64,000 nucleotides of DNA from Haloechinothrix halophila YIM 93223 (GCF_000504245.1 NZ_KI632509.1:2335651-2399650); one strand, 5' to 3'. Shown: positions 52,443-62,959, counted from the first letter of the stretch. Numbers and translations are program-made. Notes: generated by a model not told the origin, from the letters alone.

Positions 52443-53282
52443 TCAGGCAGACACCTTCTCCTCCGCGGCGACAGGCTGCGGCCGGGAGGGACCGGTGCGG
52501 GCGTGGGTCGCGTACACGGTCAATCCGACGAAGGTCAGGCCGCCGACGATGTTGCCGATGATCGTCGGGATCTCGTTCCAGAGCAGGTAGTCGCCGAGAG
52601 AGAAGTCGCCGCCGAGCATGAGTCCGGACGGGAACAGGAACATGTTGACGACCGAGTGCTCGAAGCCCATGTAGAAGAACACCAGGATCGGCATCCACAT
52701 GGCGATGACCTTGCCGGACACCGACGTCGACATCATCGCGGCGACGACCCCGGTGGAGACCATCCAGTTGCACAGCACGCCGCGGATGAACAGCGTCAGC
52801 ATTCCCGCCGCGCCGTGCTCGGCGTAGCCGACCGTGCGGCTCTCACCGATCGTGCCGAGTGCCTGGCCGACCTCGTTCGGATCCACGGTGAACGCGAACG
52901 TGACGATGATCGCCATCATGAGCGCGACGACGAGCGCGCCCGCGAAGTTCCCCACGAAGACCAGGCCCCAGTTGCGCAGCAGCGCCTTCATGCTCACCCC
53001 GGGCCGCTTGTCGATCCAGGCCAGCGGAACCAGTGTGAACACGCCGGTCACCAGATCGAACCCGAGCAGGTACAGCATGCAGAACCCGACGGGGAACAGC
53101 AGCGCGCCGACGATCGGCTGACCCGTCTGCACGGTGACCGTCACCGCGAACGCCGCCGCCAGCGCCAGGATGGCGCCGGCCATGAAGGCACGGATCACGG
53201 TGTCCCGGGTCGACATGAGCGCTTTGGACTCGCCAGCGTCGATCATCTTCGTGGCGAACTCTGCTGGGGCCAGGTACGACAT
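52443..53282 (-). CDS. formate/nitrite transporter (FNT) family channel
   Basis: A 279-residue membrane protein with six hydrophobic segments and FNT signatures: FCMLYLLGFDLVTGVFTL, LRNWGLVFVGNFAGAL and GFEHSVVNMFLFP. FNT pentamers pass small monovalent anions such as formate, nitrite or hydrosulfide. It is divergent from the cyanase gene, so cyanate or a breakdown product may be the cargo (inference). The ATG at 53282 is the family start. Confidence 0.93.
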   Translation of the reverse strand: MSYLAPAEFATKMIDAGESKALMSTRDTVIRAFMAGAILALAAAFAVTVTVQTGQPIVGALLFPVGFCMLYLLGFDLVTGVFTLVPLAWIDKRPGVSMKALLRNWGLVFVGNFAGALVVALMMAIIVTFAFTVDPNEVGQALGTIGESRTVGYAEHGAAGMLTLFIRGVLCNWMVSTGVVAAMMSTSVSGKVIAMWMPILVFFYMGFEHSVVNMFLFPSGLMLGGDFSLGDYLLWNEIPTIIGNIVGGLTFVGLTVYATHARTGPSRPQPVAAEEKVSA

Positions 53283-53417
53283 GCGGTCCCTCTTTTCACT
53301 CGGGTGCAGGGGTAGTGAAGACCAGCGAACACCGGCCGGGCGAATCATGGCCCGGCGGGTCACCGGTTGAGTGTGGGCGCGACGTATGTCGTCCGTGTGA
53401 CATCGGTGGGAGCAAGA

Positions 53418-53444
53418 CGTCACAGTGGCGCTGGTCGAGCCGTC
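53418..53444 (+). promoter_or_regulatory. candidate ECF41-like promoter upstream of cynS
   Basis: CGTCACA (53418-53424), 16 bases, then CGTC (53441-53444). This has one mismatch to the ECF41 motif and exact spacing, about 100 bp before cynS. TGTGAC (53396-53401) and GTCACA form a wide dyad over the same area. Confidence 0.35.
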
Positions 53445-53545
53445 TCAGCGTGAAGAATATGTGTCGGCGGCGTGCGGCGTATGGAGTGTCCAGCCCTTGT
53501 CGGCGAGGCTGGATGCGTCCGTACCGACCGTGAGGAGCCTCGCCA

Positions 53546-53995
53546 ATGACGCCGATCATGAGCAAGTCCGATGCCGCCGATCTGGTGATCGCCGCCCGGG
53601 TGCGGCGCGGCCTGACCTGGGCCGAGATCGCCGACACGATCGACGCGCCTGTCGTGTGGACGACGGCAGCGCTGCTCGGTCAGCACCCGATGACGTCTGA
53701 GCAGGCGCAGCGGGTCTGCGCGCTGCTCGAACTGGACGACGTGGTCGCCGAAAGTCTGCGGTCGCAGCCGTCCCGCGGCGCCGATTCGGCGTCGATGTCC
53801 GATCCCACGATCTACCGGTTCATGGAGGCGCTCGCCGTGTATGGCCCGGCACTCAAGGAGCTCATCCACGAGGAGTTCGGCGACGGCATCATGAGCGCGA
53901 TCAACTTCAAGGTCGACGTCGCCCGCCGCCTGGACCCTGACGGCGACCGGGTCGTCGTCACCTTCGATGGGAAGTTCCTCGACTACCGGTGGTGA
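53546..53995 (+). CDS. cynS: cyanate hydratase (cyanase)
   Basis: A 149-residue enzyme that converts cyanate and bicarbonate to ammonia and carbon dioxide. The N-terminal helical DNA-binding-like domain is followed by the catalytic domain with YRFMEALAVYG (Arg and Glu of the active site) and IMSAINFKVDV (active-site Ser). All three catalytic residues are conserved. The ATG at 53558 is an alternative start. Confidence 0.95.
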   Translation: MTPIMSKSDAADLVIAARVRRGLTWAEIADTIDAPVVWTTAALLGQHPMTSEQAQRVCALLELDDVVAESLRSQPSRGADSASMSDPTIYRFMEALAVYGPALKELIHEEFGDGIMSAINFKVDVARRLDPDGDRVVVTFDGKFLDYRW

Positions 53996-54035
53996 CGGCG
54001 GCATTGGCCGCAGGTCGTGCTGGTTTGCGGAACAC

Positions 54036-54140
54036 GGCGTCGAGACTGCATGACACGGCGTCACGAGTGCAGGACACGGCGTCCGGACCGCATGACACGG
54101 CGTCGGGAGCGCATGACACGACGCCACAGCAGATGGACAG
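54036..54140. repeat. 21-bp tandem repeats, locus 2
   Basis: Units at 54036, 54057, 54078 and 54099 plus a degenerate fifth at 54120-54140, plus-strand form GGCGTCACGAGTGCAGGACAC with changes. It is the inverse complement of the array at 19.6 kb (unit 2 differs from that consensus at two positions). It fills the gap after cynS. Confidence 0.88.
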
Positions 54141-54167
54141 CGTTCTGGACAGTTGTTTACACGACAC

Positions 54168-54181
54168 TAGAACGTGTTATA
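54168..54181. promoter_or_regulatory. KstR-type operator upstream of P450 gene 1
   Basis: TAGAACGTGTTATA fits the published KstR motif TnnAACnnGTTnnA exactly. It lies 43 bp before the P450 ATG, over the expected promoter. Confidence 0.65.
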
Positions 54182-54223
54182 CCTTGGCGTGGTTGACGGC
54201 TCCAACCACCGGCGAGGTACGCG

Positions 54224-55429
54224 ATGAGCACGGCCAGTGTCACCCTCCACGATCCGGACGTTTACGAGCGCGGCGTGCCGCACGAATTCTTCGCGGAACT
54301 GCGTCGTGCATCCCAGCTGTACTGGCAGCCCGAGAGCCCGCCCGGCCGTGGTTTCTGGGCCGTCACCCGGTACGACGACGTGGTCGCAGTCTCCCGCGAC
54401 GCCCAGACATTCTCGTCCTATGCCGGCACCGCGATGCTGTCCGATTTCGACGACGAGGTGGTCGAAATGCAGCGCGCGATGATGGTGAACATGGATCCGC
54501 CGGATCACACCAGACTGCGGAACCTGGTCAATCGCGGATTCACGCCGAGAATGATCGGCAAGCTGGAGCAGAGTATTCGTGACATTTGCCACCAACTCAT
54601 TGACGAGGTCGCCGAGCGCGGCGAGGCCGATTTCGTCCACGACATCGCGGCGCAGTTGCCGCTGGCGGTCATCGCGGAACTGATGGGCGTTCCCGACGCC
54701 GACAGGGAGAAACTGTACGACTGGTCGAACCGGATGATCGGATTCGACGATCCCGAGTTCCAAGTCGAGGGTTCAGACGGCGCGGTGGCCGCCAGCGAGA
54801 TCTTCGCCTATGCCAACGAACTCGCGGAACGACGCCGGGCCGAGCCGCGCGACGACATCGTCACCAAACTGGTCCAGCCGGACGCCAACGGGGACGTGCT
54901 CGACGCGCTTGAGTTCAACATGTTCTTCGTGCTGCTCATCGTCGCCGGCAACGAGACCACCCGCAACGCCGCGTCCGGCGGCATGCTCGCGTTGCTGGAG
55001 CATCCCGAGCAGTGGCACCGGCTGCGGGAGGATCGCTCGCTGGTGCCGTCGGCGGTGGAGGAGATCCTGCGCTGGGTCAGCCCGGTCATGGACTTCCGTC
55101 GCACCGCGACCCGCGACGCCGTCGTCGGAGGACAGGAGATCAGCGCGGGCGACAAGCTGGTGTTGTTCTATCCCTCGGCGAACCGGGACGAGGCCGTGTT
55201 CGACAACCCGCAGGTGTTCGACATCACCCGGGATCCGAATCCGCACATCTCCTTCGGCGGCGGTGGCCCGCATTTCTGCCTCGGTGCCCATTTGGCACGA
55301 CTGGAACTCCGCATTCTGTTCGATACGCTCGCCGATCGGGTGCCCGATGTGGCACTCGCTGGGCCGGCGCGCAGGCTGCGGTCCAATTTCATCAATGGAA
55401 TCAAGGAAATGCCCGTGCGACTGCGGTAA
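54224..55429 (+). CDS. cytochrome P450 (CYP125/CYP142-like, steroid side-chain type)
   Basis: A 401-residue soluble P450. The I-helix has AGNETTRN, the K-helix EEILRW, and the heme loop FGGGGPHFCLGAHLARLE has the axial Cys. The C-terminal region (LRSNFINGIKEMPV) and FRRTATRD resemble CYP125/CYP142 proteins that oxidise the cholesterol side chain; this assignment is by pattern only. The KstR-type box upstream fits. A ferredoxin gene follows 21 bp later. Confidence 0.9.
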   Translation: MSTASVTLHDPDVYERGVPHEFFAELRRASQLYWQPESPPGRGFWAVTRYDDVVAVSRDAQTFSSYAGTAMLSDFDDEVVEMQRAMMVNMDPPDHTRLRNLVNRGFTPRMIGKLEQSIRDICHQLIDEVAERGEADFVHDIAAQLPLAVIAELMGVPDADREKLYDWSNRMIGFDDPEFQVEGSDGAVAASEIFAYANELAERRRAEPRDDIVTKLVQPDANGDVLDALEFNMFFVLLIVAGNETTRNAASGGMLALLEHPEQWHRLREDRSLVPSAVEEILRWVSPVMDFRRTATRDAVVGGQEISAGDKLVLFYPSANRDEAVFDNPQVFDITRDPNPHISFGGGGPHFCLGAHLARLELRILFDTLADRVPDVALAGPARRLRSNFINGIKEMPVRLR

Positions 55430-55450
55430 GGCGGCCGCGGGGAGGACTCA

Positions 55451-55666
55451 ATGAACGTCATCGTGGATTACGACGCCTGCGAAGCCAACGGCGTGTGCGA
55501 GGGATTCGCGCCCGACATCTTTCACCTCGACGAGGAGGACCAGCTGCACGTGCTCGCGCAGCCGGACGAGGACTCGGCGGACCGGGTTCGCCAGGCGGTC
55601 CGCGCCTGCCCGAAGGTGGCCCTATCGTTGACCGAGACGGCCGCCGAGTCCCCGGACGATCGGTAG
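55451..55666 (+). CDS. [3Fe-4S] ferredoxin, partner of P450 1
   Basis: A 71-residue ferredoxin with C-x5-C (DACEANGVC) and ACPKVAL; the fourth ligand position is not Cys, which predicts a [3Fe-4S] cluster. It is cotranscribed with the P450 and is its likely electron donor. The GGGGAGGA ribosome-binding site is strong. Confidence 0.93.
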   Translation: MNVIVDYDACEANGVCEGFAPDIFHLDEEDQLHVLAQPDEDSADRVRQAVRACPKVALSLTETAAESPDDR

Positions 55667-55694
55667 ACGACGCGGCGTGCTGAAACGGCCATGC

Positions 55695-55725
55695 TAGGCT
55701 GACCGACCGTCGAGAACGTGTTCTC
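55695..55725 (+). promoter_or_regulatory. promoter with perfect KstR-like palindrome
   Basis: TAGGCT (55695-55700) is a -10 candidate. GAGAACGTGTTCTC (55712-55725) is a perfect palindrome that differs from the KstR consensus only at its two outer bases and shares AGAACGTGTT with the box upstream of the P450. It would sit just past the transcription start of the glycosyltransferase gene. Confidence 0.6.
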
Positions 55726-55747
55726 ATTTTGTCCTGTGAGGTGATCC

Positions 55748-57007
55748 GTGCGGATAGCGCTGCTGTCCTATCGCAGTGAGCCGCATTGCGGTGGGCAGGG
55801 TGTCTACGTGCGCCACCTCAGCCGCGGGCTTGCCGAGCTGGGCCACGAGGTGGAGGTGTTTTCCGGTCAGCCGTATCCGGTGCTCGATTCTCGGGTCCGG
55901 CTGACCCCGGTGCCGAGCCTTGACCTGTATCGGGAGCCGGACCCGTTCCGTACACCACGCCCGAGCGAGTTCCGCGACGCCACCGACCTGCTGGAACTCG
56001 CCACGATGTGGACCGCGGGCTTTCCCGAGCCGCGCACGTTCAGCCGCCGCGTGGCCACGTTGCTGCACGCGCGGGCTGGCGAGTTCGACGTCGTCCACGA
56101 CAACCAGTCGCTGGGCCCTGGTCTGCTGTCGCTGCGGCGTGCGGGCATTCCGCTGGTCGCGACCGTGCATCACCCGATCACCCGGGACCGCACCACCGAC
56201 CTCGCGGCGGCGACCGGGTGGCGGCGGCTCACGCTGCGCCGCTGGTACGGCTTCGTGCGGATGCAGGCGCGCGTCGCCCGGCAACTGCCCGAGCTGCTCA
56301 CCGTGTCCGGCTGCTCCGCCGACGACATCAGCGACGACTTCGCGGTGCCGCGCGAACGGATCCGGGTGGTGCCGCTTGGGGTCGACACCGCGGTGTTCCG
56401 GCCGCCCGAGCGGCCCCGCGTACCGGGCCGCATCGCCGCGATCGCCAGCGCCGATGTCCCACTGAAAGGTGTGCGTCACCTGCTGGAAGCCGTGGCCAAA
56501 CTCCGCACCGAGCGGGATGTCGAACTGACCCTGGTCAGCCGGTTGACGCCGGGCGGGCCCACCGAACGGCTGATCTCCGAGCTGGCGATCGGCGACATCG
56601 TGCACACCGTCAGCGGTGTCTCCGACAACGACCTCGCCGGACTGCTCGCCTCGGCCGAGGTGGCCTGCGTGCCGTCGCTGTACGAGGGGTTCTCGCTGCC
56701 CACCGTCGAGGCGATGGCCTGCGGCACCCCGCTGGTGGTGAGCAGGGCGGGCGCGCTGCCCGAGGTGGTTGGCGCCGACGGCGAGTGCGCCGACCTGGTA
56801 CCGGCGGGCGACACCGAGGCGCTCGCGCGCGGTATCGCCGGGCAGCTCGACGACCCAGATCGCCGGGCGAGGATGGGTACGGCGGGAAGGCAGCGGGTGC
56901 TGCGCCGCTACAGCTGGACGTCGGTCGCCGCGGCAACGGCCGAGTGCTACGCGGAGGCGATCGAGCGCATGAGGACTGCTTGCAGGTCCGAATCATCGAA
57001 CACATAG
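55748..57007 (+). CDS. GT4-type glycosyltransferase
   Basis: A 419-residue retaining glycosyltransferase of the GT-B fold. The start IALLSYRSEPHCGGQGVYVRHL is the acceptor-domain glycine loop, and the donor domain has the EGFSLPTVEAMACGTPLV block with the E-x7-E motif. The substrate is unknown. It begins a set with a methyltransferase, a toroid protein and, convergently, a second methyltransferase. GAGGTG precedes the GTG start. Confidence 0.92.
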   Translation: MRIALLSYRSEPHCGGQGVYVRHLSRGLAELGHEVEVFSGQPYPVLDSRVRLTPVPSLDLYREPDPFRTPRPSEFRDATDLLELATMWTAGFPEPRTFSRRVATLLHARAGEFDVVHDNQSLGPGLLSLRRAGIPLVATVHHPITRDRTTDLAAATGWRRLTLRRWYGFVRMQARVARQLPELLTVSGCSADDISDDFAVPRERIRVVPLGVDTAVFRPPERPRVPGRIAAIASADVPLKGVRHLLEAVAKLRTERDVELTLVSRLTPGGPTERLISELAIGDIVHTVSGVSDNDLAGLLASAEVACVPSLYEGFSLPTVEAMACGTPLVVSRAGALPEVVGADGECADLVPAGDTEALARGIAGQLDDPDRRARMGTAGRQRVLRRYSWTSVAAATAECYAEAIERMRTACRSESSNT

Positions 57008-57030
57008 GACTGCTCGCAGGTCCGAATCAT
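56972..57030. repeat. 34-bp tandem duplication at the glycosyltransferase stop
   Basis: The 25-bp segments 56972-56996 and 57006-57030 (AGGACTGCTTGCAGGTCCGA and AGGACTGCTCGCAGGTCCGA, each followed by ATCAT) differ at one base and are spaced 34 bp apart. The copy places the ends of one gene and the leader of the next in duplicate. Confidence 0.9.
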
Positions 57031-57052
57031 GGGAGACGAAGGGAACGACGAC

Positions 57053-57770
57053 ATGCTGACCGTGGACTTCGACCGGCTCGGTATCGGGCCGGGACGATCG
57101 GTGCTTGACATCGGTTGCGGTGCCGGGCGGCACGCGTTCGAGGTCTACCGCAGGGGCGCCGACGTGGTGGCGTTCGACCAGGACGCCGCCGAGCTGGACG
57201 GCGTCGCGGCGATGTTCGCCGGGATGGCCGACGCGGGGGAGGCGCCCGCCGAGGCATCCGCACGGACCATGGTCGGCGACGCGCTGGAGCTGCCGTTCCC
57301 GGACGATTCGTTCGACTGCGTCATCGCCTCCGAGGTGCTGGAGCACATCGTCGAGGACGAGAAGGCGATGTGGGAGCTGGCGCGGGTGGTCAAACCGGGC
57401 GGAACGGTCGCGGTGACGGTGCCCCGGTGGCTGCCGGAGCGGGTCTGCTGGGCGCTGTCGGAGGCCTACCACCAGGTCGAGGGCGGGCACGTGCGGATCT
57501 ACCGGGCGAACCAGCTCACCGACCGGCTGCGCACCGCAGGGCTGCGCCCGCTGGGCAAGGACTACGCGCACGCGCTGCACGCGCCGTACTGGTGGCTCAA
57601 GTGCGCTGTCGGTGTCGATCGGGAGGACCATCCGCTGACCAAGGTGTATCACCGGATGCTGGTCTGGGACATGCTGCGCGCGCCGTGGCTGACCCGTACC
57701 GCTGAGCGACTGCTCAACCCGCTGATCGGCAAGAGCATCGTGGTGTATCTGGACAAGCCGGAGGCCACGG

Positions 57771-57778
<8 letters not shown>
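57053..57778 (+). CDS. class I SAM-dependent methyltransferase
   Basis: A 241-residue methyltransferase with motif I VLDIGCGAGRHAFE (about residues 18-31), post-I FDQDAAELDG and motif IV IASEVLEHIVEDEKAM. The C-terminal part (HALHAPYWWLKCAVGV) is unusually rich in aromatic residues and may contact a lipid. The ATG at 57053 has GAAGGGA 8 bases upstream; the ATG at 57029 is in the duplicated segment and less likely. The stop overlaps the next start. Confidence 0.9.
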
Positions 57779-59556
<1,778 letters not shown>

Positions 59557-60648
59557 TCAGTCCAAGCTGATGCGTACCTGGCGCGTGACCGGGACGGCCT
59601 GGCAGGCGAGCACGTAGCCCTCGGCGATGTCGTCGGCGTCGAGGATCTGGTTGTCCACCATGCTGACCTCGCCTTCGACCACCCGACACTCGCACGACGC
59701 GCAGACGCCTTCACCGCAGGAGGACGGGACGTCGACGCCGTGGGCCACCAGCAGGTCAAGCAGGCGGGTGCCCGTTGGCCAGTCGATGCGGCGTGGCTCG
59801 TCGCCGATGTCGACGTGCAGCGCGACCGCGTCCTCCGTGGCCGTGGACGCCAGGGGACTCGTGGCCGTGACACCGGCGGGCTCCGGGGCATCGGCGGGCA
59901 CCGCGTCGGCGAAGGGATCGCCGCCGAGCGAACTGAAGCGTTCGAGGTGGATCCGGGACCGCTCGACGCCGAGTTCCCGCAGCACCACTCGCGCCACGGT
60001 CATGAACGGCTTGGGCCCGCACAGGAAGACGTCGGTGAACCGCCGACCGGTGAGCAGCCCGCGTAGCCCATGCTCGGTGGGTATGCCCTGCAACGACTCC
60101 AGCCAGTGCAGCACGGTCAGCCGCTCCGGGTAGTCGGCTTCGAGCCGGCGCAGTTCGTCGCGGAAGATCACCGCGTCCTCGTCGCGGTTGGCGTAGCACA
60201 GCACGACGTTGCCGGTGCCCGCAGCGAGGGTCGACTTGGCGATCGACAGGATCGGCGTGATCCCGCTACCCGCTGCCAGCAGCAGGACGTCGTCGTCGAG
60301 CGAGGCCGGGGTGAACACGCCCGCCGGTTCGAGGGCGTCGAGTTCCGTTCCGGGACCGACGTGGTCGCAGATCCAGGTGGAGGCACGCCCATCCGCGATC
60401 CGCTTCACCGTCACCGTGAGCCGGTCGTCGGTGTGCGGGGAGCTTGCCAGCGAGTAGCACCGCGCGAGGGCGCCGTGCTCAGTGGGCACCCGCAGCGTCA
60501 GGAACTGGCCGGGGCGGTAGCGGAACCGCTCGCGCTGCCGCTCGGTGAGGCCGAACACCAGTGACACCGCGTCGGCCGTCTCCGGGATGACCTCCGCGAC
60601 TCGCAGCCGATGACTCACCGGTGCTTGCCCGGCACCACTCGCGTTCAT
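59557..60648 (-). CDS. ferredoxin reductase-type oxygenase reductase (KshB-like)
   Basis: A 363-residue electron-transfer protein with FAD (PGQFLTLRVP, RCYSLASSP), NAD (LLLAAGSGITPILSI, FLCGPKPFM) and C-terminal [2Fe-2S] domains (SSCGEGVCASCEC, with a later AC). The order and motifs (YANRDEDAVIF, LHWLESLQG) are those of the reductase of 3-ketosteroid 9-alpha-hydroxylase. KshA is not in the window. It is divergent from P450 2 across a twin-operator region. The open frame continues upstream on the same strand but has no suitable start beyond 60648. Confidence 0.93.
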   Translation of the reverse strand: MNASGAGQAPVSHRLRVAEVIPETADAVSLVFGLTERQRERFRYRPGQFLTLRVPTEHGALARCYSLASSPHTDDRLTVTVKRIADGRASTWICDHVGPGTELDALEPAGVFTPASLDDDVLLLAAGSGITPILSIAKSTLAAGTGNVVLCYANRDEDAVIFRDELRRLEADYPERLTVLHWLESLQGIPTEHGLRGLLTGRRFTDVFLCGPKPFMTVARVVLRELGVERSRIHLERFSSLGGDPFADAVPADAPEPAGVTATSPLASTATEDAVALHVDIGDEPRRIDWPTGTRLLDLLVAHGVDVPSSCGEGVCASCECRVVEGEVSMVDNQILDADDIAEGYVLACQAVPVTRQVRISLD

Positions 60649-60658
60649 GGACAGTAGT

Positions 60659-60746
60659 CTAGACAGATGTCCAGTCACTGTGCAACAGTCTCGATCGAGG
60701 TTGGCGCAAGCCAATTGTCCATAGTACTGTCTGGACATATGTCTAG
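60659..60746. promoter_or_regulatory. twin 16-bp operators in the kshB-like/P450 divergent region
   Basis: CTAGACAGATGTCCAG (60659-60674) and CTGGACATATGTCTAG (60731-60746) are near-perfect palindromes sharing CT(A/G)GACA(G/T)ATGTC(C/T)AG. One sits 11 bp before the reductase start, the other 23 bp before the P450 start. Between them lie a TTGGC-GCAA-GCCAA hairpin and CTCGATCGAG. The regulator is not encoded nearby. Confidence 0.7.
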
Positions 60747-60768
60747 TACCCGAGCGGGAGGGTCGACC

Positions 60769-62010
60769 ATGACCGAGGTCGCGGCAGGGACGTCGAAGGC
60801 ATCGGGGACGCCCACGGCATCTGAAGCAGTGGCGTTCAACCCCTACGACTACGCCTTCCACGAGGATCCTTACCCGCTCTACGCGCGACTGCGCGACGAG
60901 GCGCCGATCTACCGCAACGCCGAGCTGGACTTCTGGGCGATCTCGCGCTACGACGACGTCGTCGCCGCGTTCCGAGACACCCAGCGGCTCTCCAGTGCGA
61001 ACGGTGTCTCGCTCGACCCAGCCGCGTACGGGCCGCACGCCCACAAGACGATGTCCTTTCTGGCCATGGACGATCCGCGGCATCAGCGGATGCGCGCGCT
61101 CGTCTCGCAAGGCTTCACGCCGCGCCGGGTGCGCAGACTGGAGGACCGGATTCGCGAACTGACCCGGCAGTATCTCGAACCGGCGCTGGCGAAGGGCGAA
61201 TTCGACTTCATCGCGGAGTTCGCGGGCAAACTGCCGATGGACGTCATCTCCGAACTGGTCGGCGTGCCCGTCGCCGACCGCGATGAACTGCGCCGGCTCG
61301 CCGACGCCGTGATGCACCGCGAGGAGGACGTCCTCGACGTGCCGCCGGCCGCGATGGAAGCGGCACTGGAGCTGGTGCAGTACTACGCGGACATGGTGGC
61401 GCAGCGGCGCGCGAAGCGCACCGAGGACCTGACGTCGGCGCTGCTGGACGCCGAGATCGACGGCGACCGGCTCACCGACGACGAGATCATCAGCTTCCTG
61501 TTCCTGATGGTGGTCGCGGGCAACGAGACCACCACCAAGCTGCTCGGCAACGCGCTGTACTGGGGCTGGCGGAACCCGGGCCAGCTTGCCAAGCCACTGG
61601 CGGATCCGGAACGTGTCCCGGACTGGATCGAGGAGACGCTGCGCTACGACACGTCGAGCCAGATCATCGTCCGGACCGTCGTCGAGGACTGCGAGTACCA
61701 CGGCCAGACCGTGCCCGCGGGCGCCAGGATGCTGTTGCTCGTCGGGTCGGCCAACCGGGACGAGCGGGTGTTCGCCGACGCGGACGACTTCGACCTCGAC
61801 CGCGACCGATCGGCACAGATCGCCAGCTTCGGCGGCGGCACGCACTTCTGCCTTGGCGCGCACTTGGCCCGGCTGGAAGCCCGCATCGCGCTGACCGAAT
61901 TGGTCGGCAGGGTGTCGTCGTACGAGATCGACGCGGACGCCGCGCAGCGGGTGCATTCCACCAACGTGCGCGGCTTCGCCACGCTGCCGGTTCGAGTGGA
62001 GGTGGCCTGA
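60769..62010 (+). CDS. cytochrome P450 2
   Basis: A 413-residue soluble P450. The I-helix has VAGNETTTKLLG, the K-helix EETLRY, and the heme loop FGGGTHFCLGAHLARLE is intact. Class cannot be set from pattern alone. The ATG at 60769 follows GGGAGGG; an upstream ATG at 60739 lies in the operator. It is followed 1 bp later by an SDR gene, a P450-SDR pairing also known in mycobacteria. No ferredoxin is adjacent; the reductase across the promoter may or may not serve it. Confidence 0.92.
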   Translation: MTEVAAGTSKASGTPTASEAVAFNPYDYAFHEDPYPLYARLRDEAPIYRNAELDFWAISRYDDVVAAFRDTQRLSSANGVSLDPAAYGPHAHKTMSFLAMDDPRHQRMRALVSQGFTPRRVRRLEDRIRELTRQYLEPALAKGEFDFIAEFAGKLPMDVISELVGVPVADRDELRRLADAVMHREEDVLDVPPAAMEAALELVQYYADMVAQRRAKRTEDLTSALLDAEIDGDRLTDDEIISFLFLMVVAGNETTTKLLGNALYWGWRNPGQLAKPLADPERVPDWIEETLRYDTSSQIIVRTVVEDCEYHGQTVPAGARMLLLVGSANRDERVFADADDFDLDRDRSAQIASFGGGTHFCLGAHLARLEARIALTELVGRVSSYEIDADAAQRVHSTNVRGFATLPVRVEVA

Positions 62011-62011
62011 C

Positions 62012-62794
62012 ATGCCCCGGTTCGAGCCCCATCCCGAACGACGTCCCACGGTCGTCACCGGCGCGTCGTCCGGCATCGGCGAAGCCACCGCGCGGGCTAT
62101 CGCCGCTGCCGGGCACCCGGTGGCCCTCGGCGCGCGCCGGGTGGAGCGGTGTGAGGAGATCGCGGCGAGCATCCGCGCTGACGGCGGCGATGCGCTCGCG
62201 CTCGGCCTCGACGTCGCGGACGCCGACTCGGTGAAGGCGTTCGTCGCGGCGGCGACCGAAGCCCTCGGGTCGGTGGAGATCGCGGTGTCCGGTGCGGGCG
62301 ATCTGGACGCCTCGCTGATCCACGAGCAGGACTCCGACGCGTTCCAGCGCGCGGTCGACGTCCACCTGGTCGGTACGCACCGGTTGGTCGCCGAGGTGGT
62401 GCCCGGCATGGTGGAGCGCAAGCGCGGCGACGTCGTGTTCATTGGCTCCGACGTGGTGCGCGCCCCGCGCCCCAGGGTGGGTGGCTACGTGCCTGCCAAA
62501 TCCGGGGTCGAGGCGATGGCGCGGACCATGCAGATGGAACTGGAAGGCACCGGTGTGCGGGCGTCGATCGTCCGGCCCGGACCGACCCAGACCAGCATGG
62601 GCATGGACTTCGACGAGTCCGTCGCTGGTCCGCTGATCGAGGACTGGGCCCGATGGGGCTTCGCGCGGCACCCGTACTTCCTGCGGCCGTCCGACATCGC
62701 GAACGCGGTGTCCACTGTGGTCTCACTGCCCCGAGGGGTGAACATGACGCTCGTCGAGGTGGAGCCCGAGGCGCCGCTGGCCGAGCGAGGGTGA
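62012..62794 (+). CDS. SDR family oxidoreductase
   Basis: A 260-residue classical short-chain dehydrogenase. The cofactor motif TGASSGIG (about residues 17-24), the active-site GSD Ser and YVPAK (Tyr-x-x-x-Lys) are present. It probably oxidises the alcohol made by the P450 encoded just upstream (inference). A 202-bp gap follows, with an SOS box before the next gene. Confidence 0.93.
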   Translation: MPRFEPHPERRPTVVTGASSGIGEATARAIAAAGHPVALGARRVERCEEIAASIRADGGDALALGLDVADADSVKAFVAAATEALGSVEIAVSGAGDLDASLIHEQDSDAFQRAVDVHLVGTHRLVAEVVPGMVERKRGDVVFIGSDVVRAPRPRVGGYVPAKSGVEAMARTMQMELEGTGVRASIVRPGPTQTSMGMDFDESVAGPLIEDWARWGFARHPYFLRPSDIANAVSTVVSLPRGVNMTLVEVEPEAPLAERG

Positions 62795-62959
62795 GTCGGG
62801 AGCGGCCGTAGGCGTCCAGTTAGGTTCGCTGCGCCACCTTCAGCGTGCTCGGTGACGGCGTGTTGAGAGCATGTGTCGCTGGCTGCCGCGACGTCGGTGT
62901 CGGGCGGAAATGTCGACGGAAGTGCAGCGGAAGTTCTACGGAGGTTCCACACCTGGTGC

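Noticed and set aside
53381..53402. GACG ... TGTGACA on the minus strand as an ECF41 promoter for the FNT gene.
   Set aside because: The spacer is 11 bases rather than 16.
60649..62442. Long open minus-strand frame running upstream from the KshB-like gene opposite P450 2 and the SDR gene.
   Set aside because: It is the antisense shadow of two clear genes; the reductase has its own ATG at 60648 and the extra residues resemble no family.
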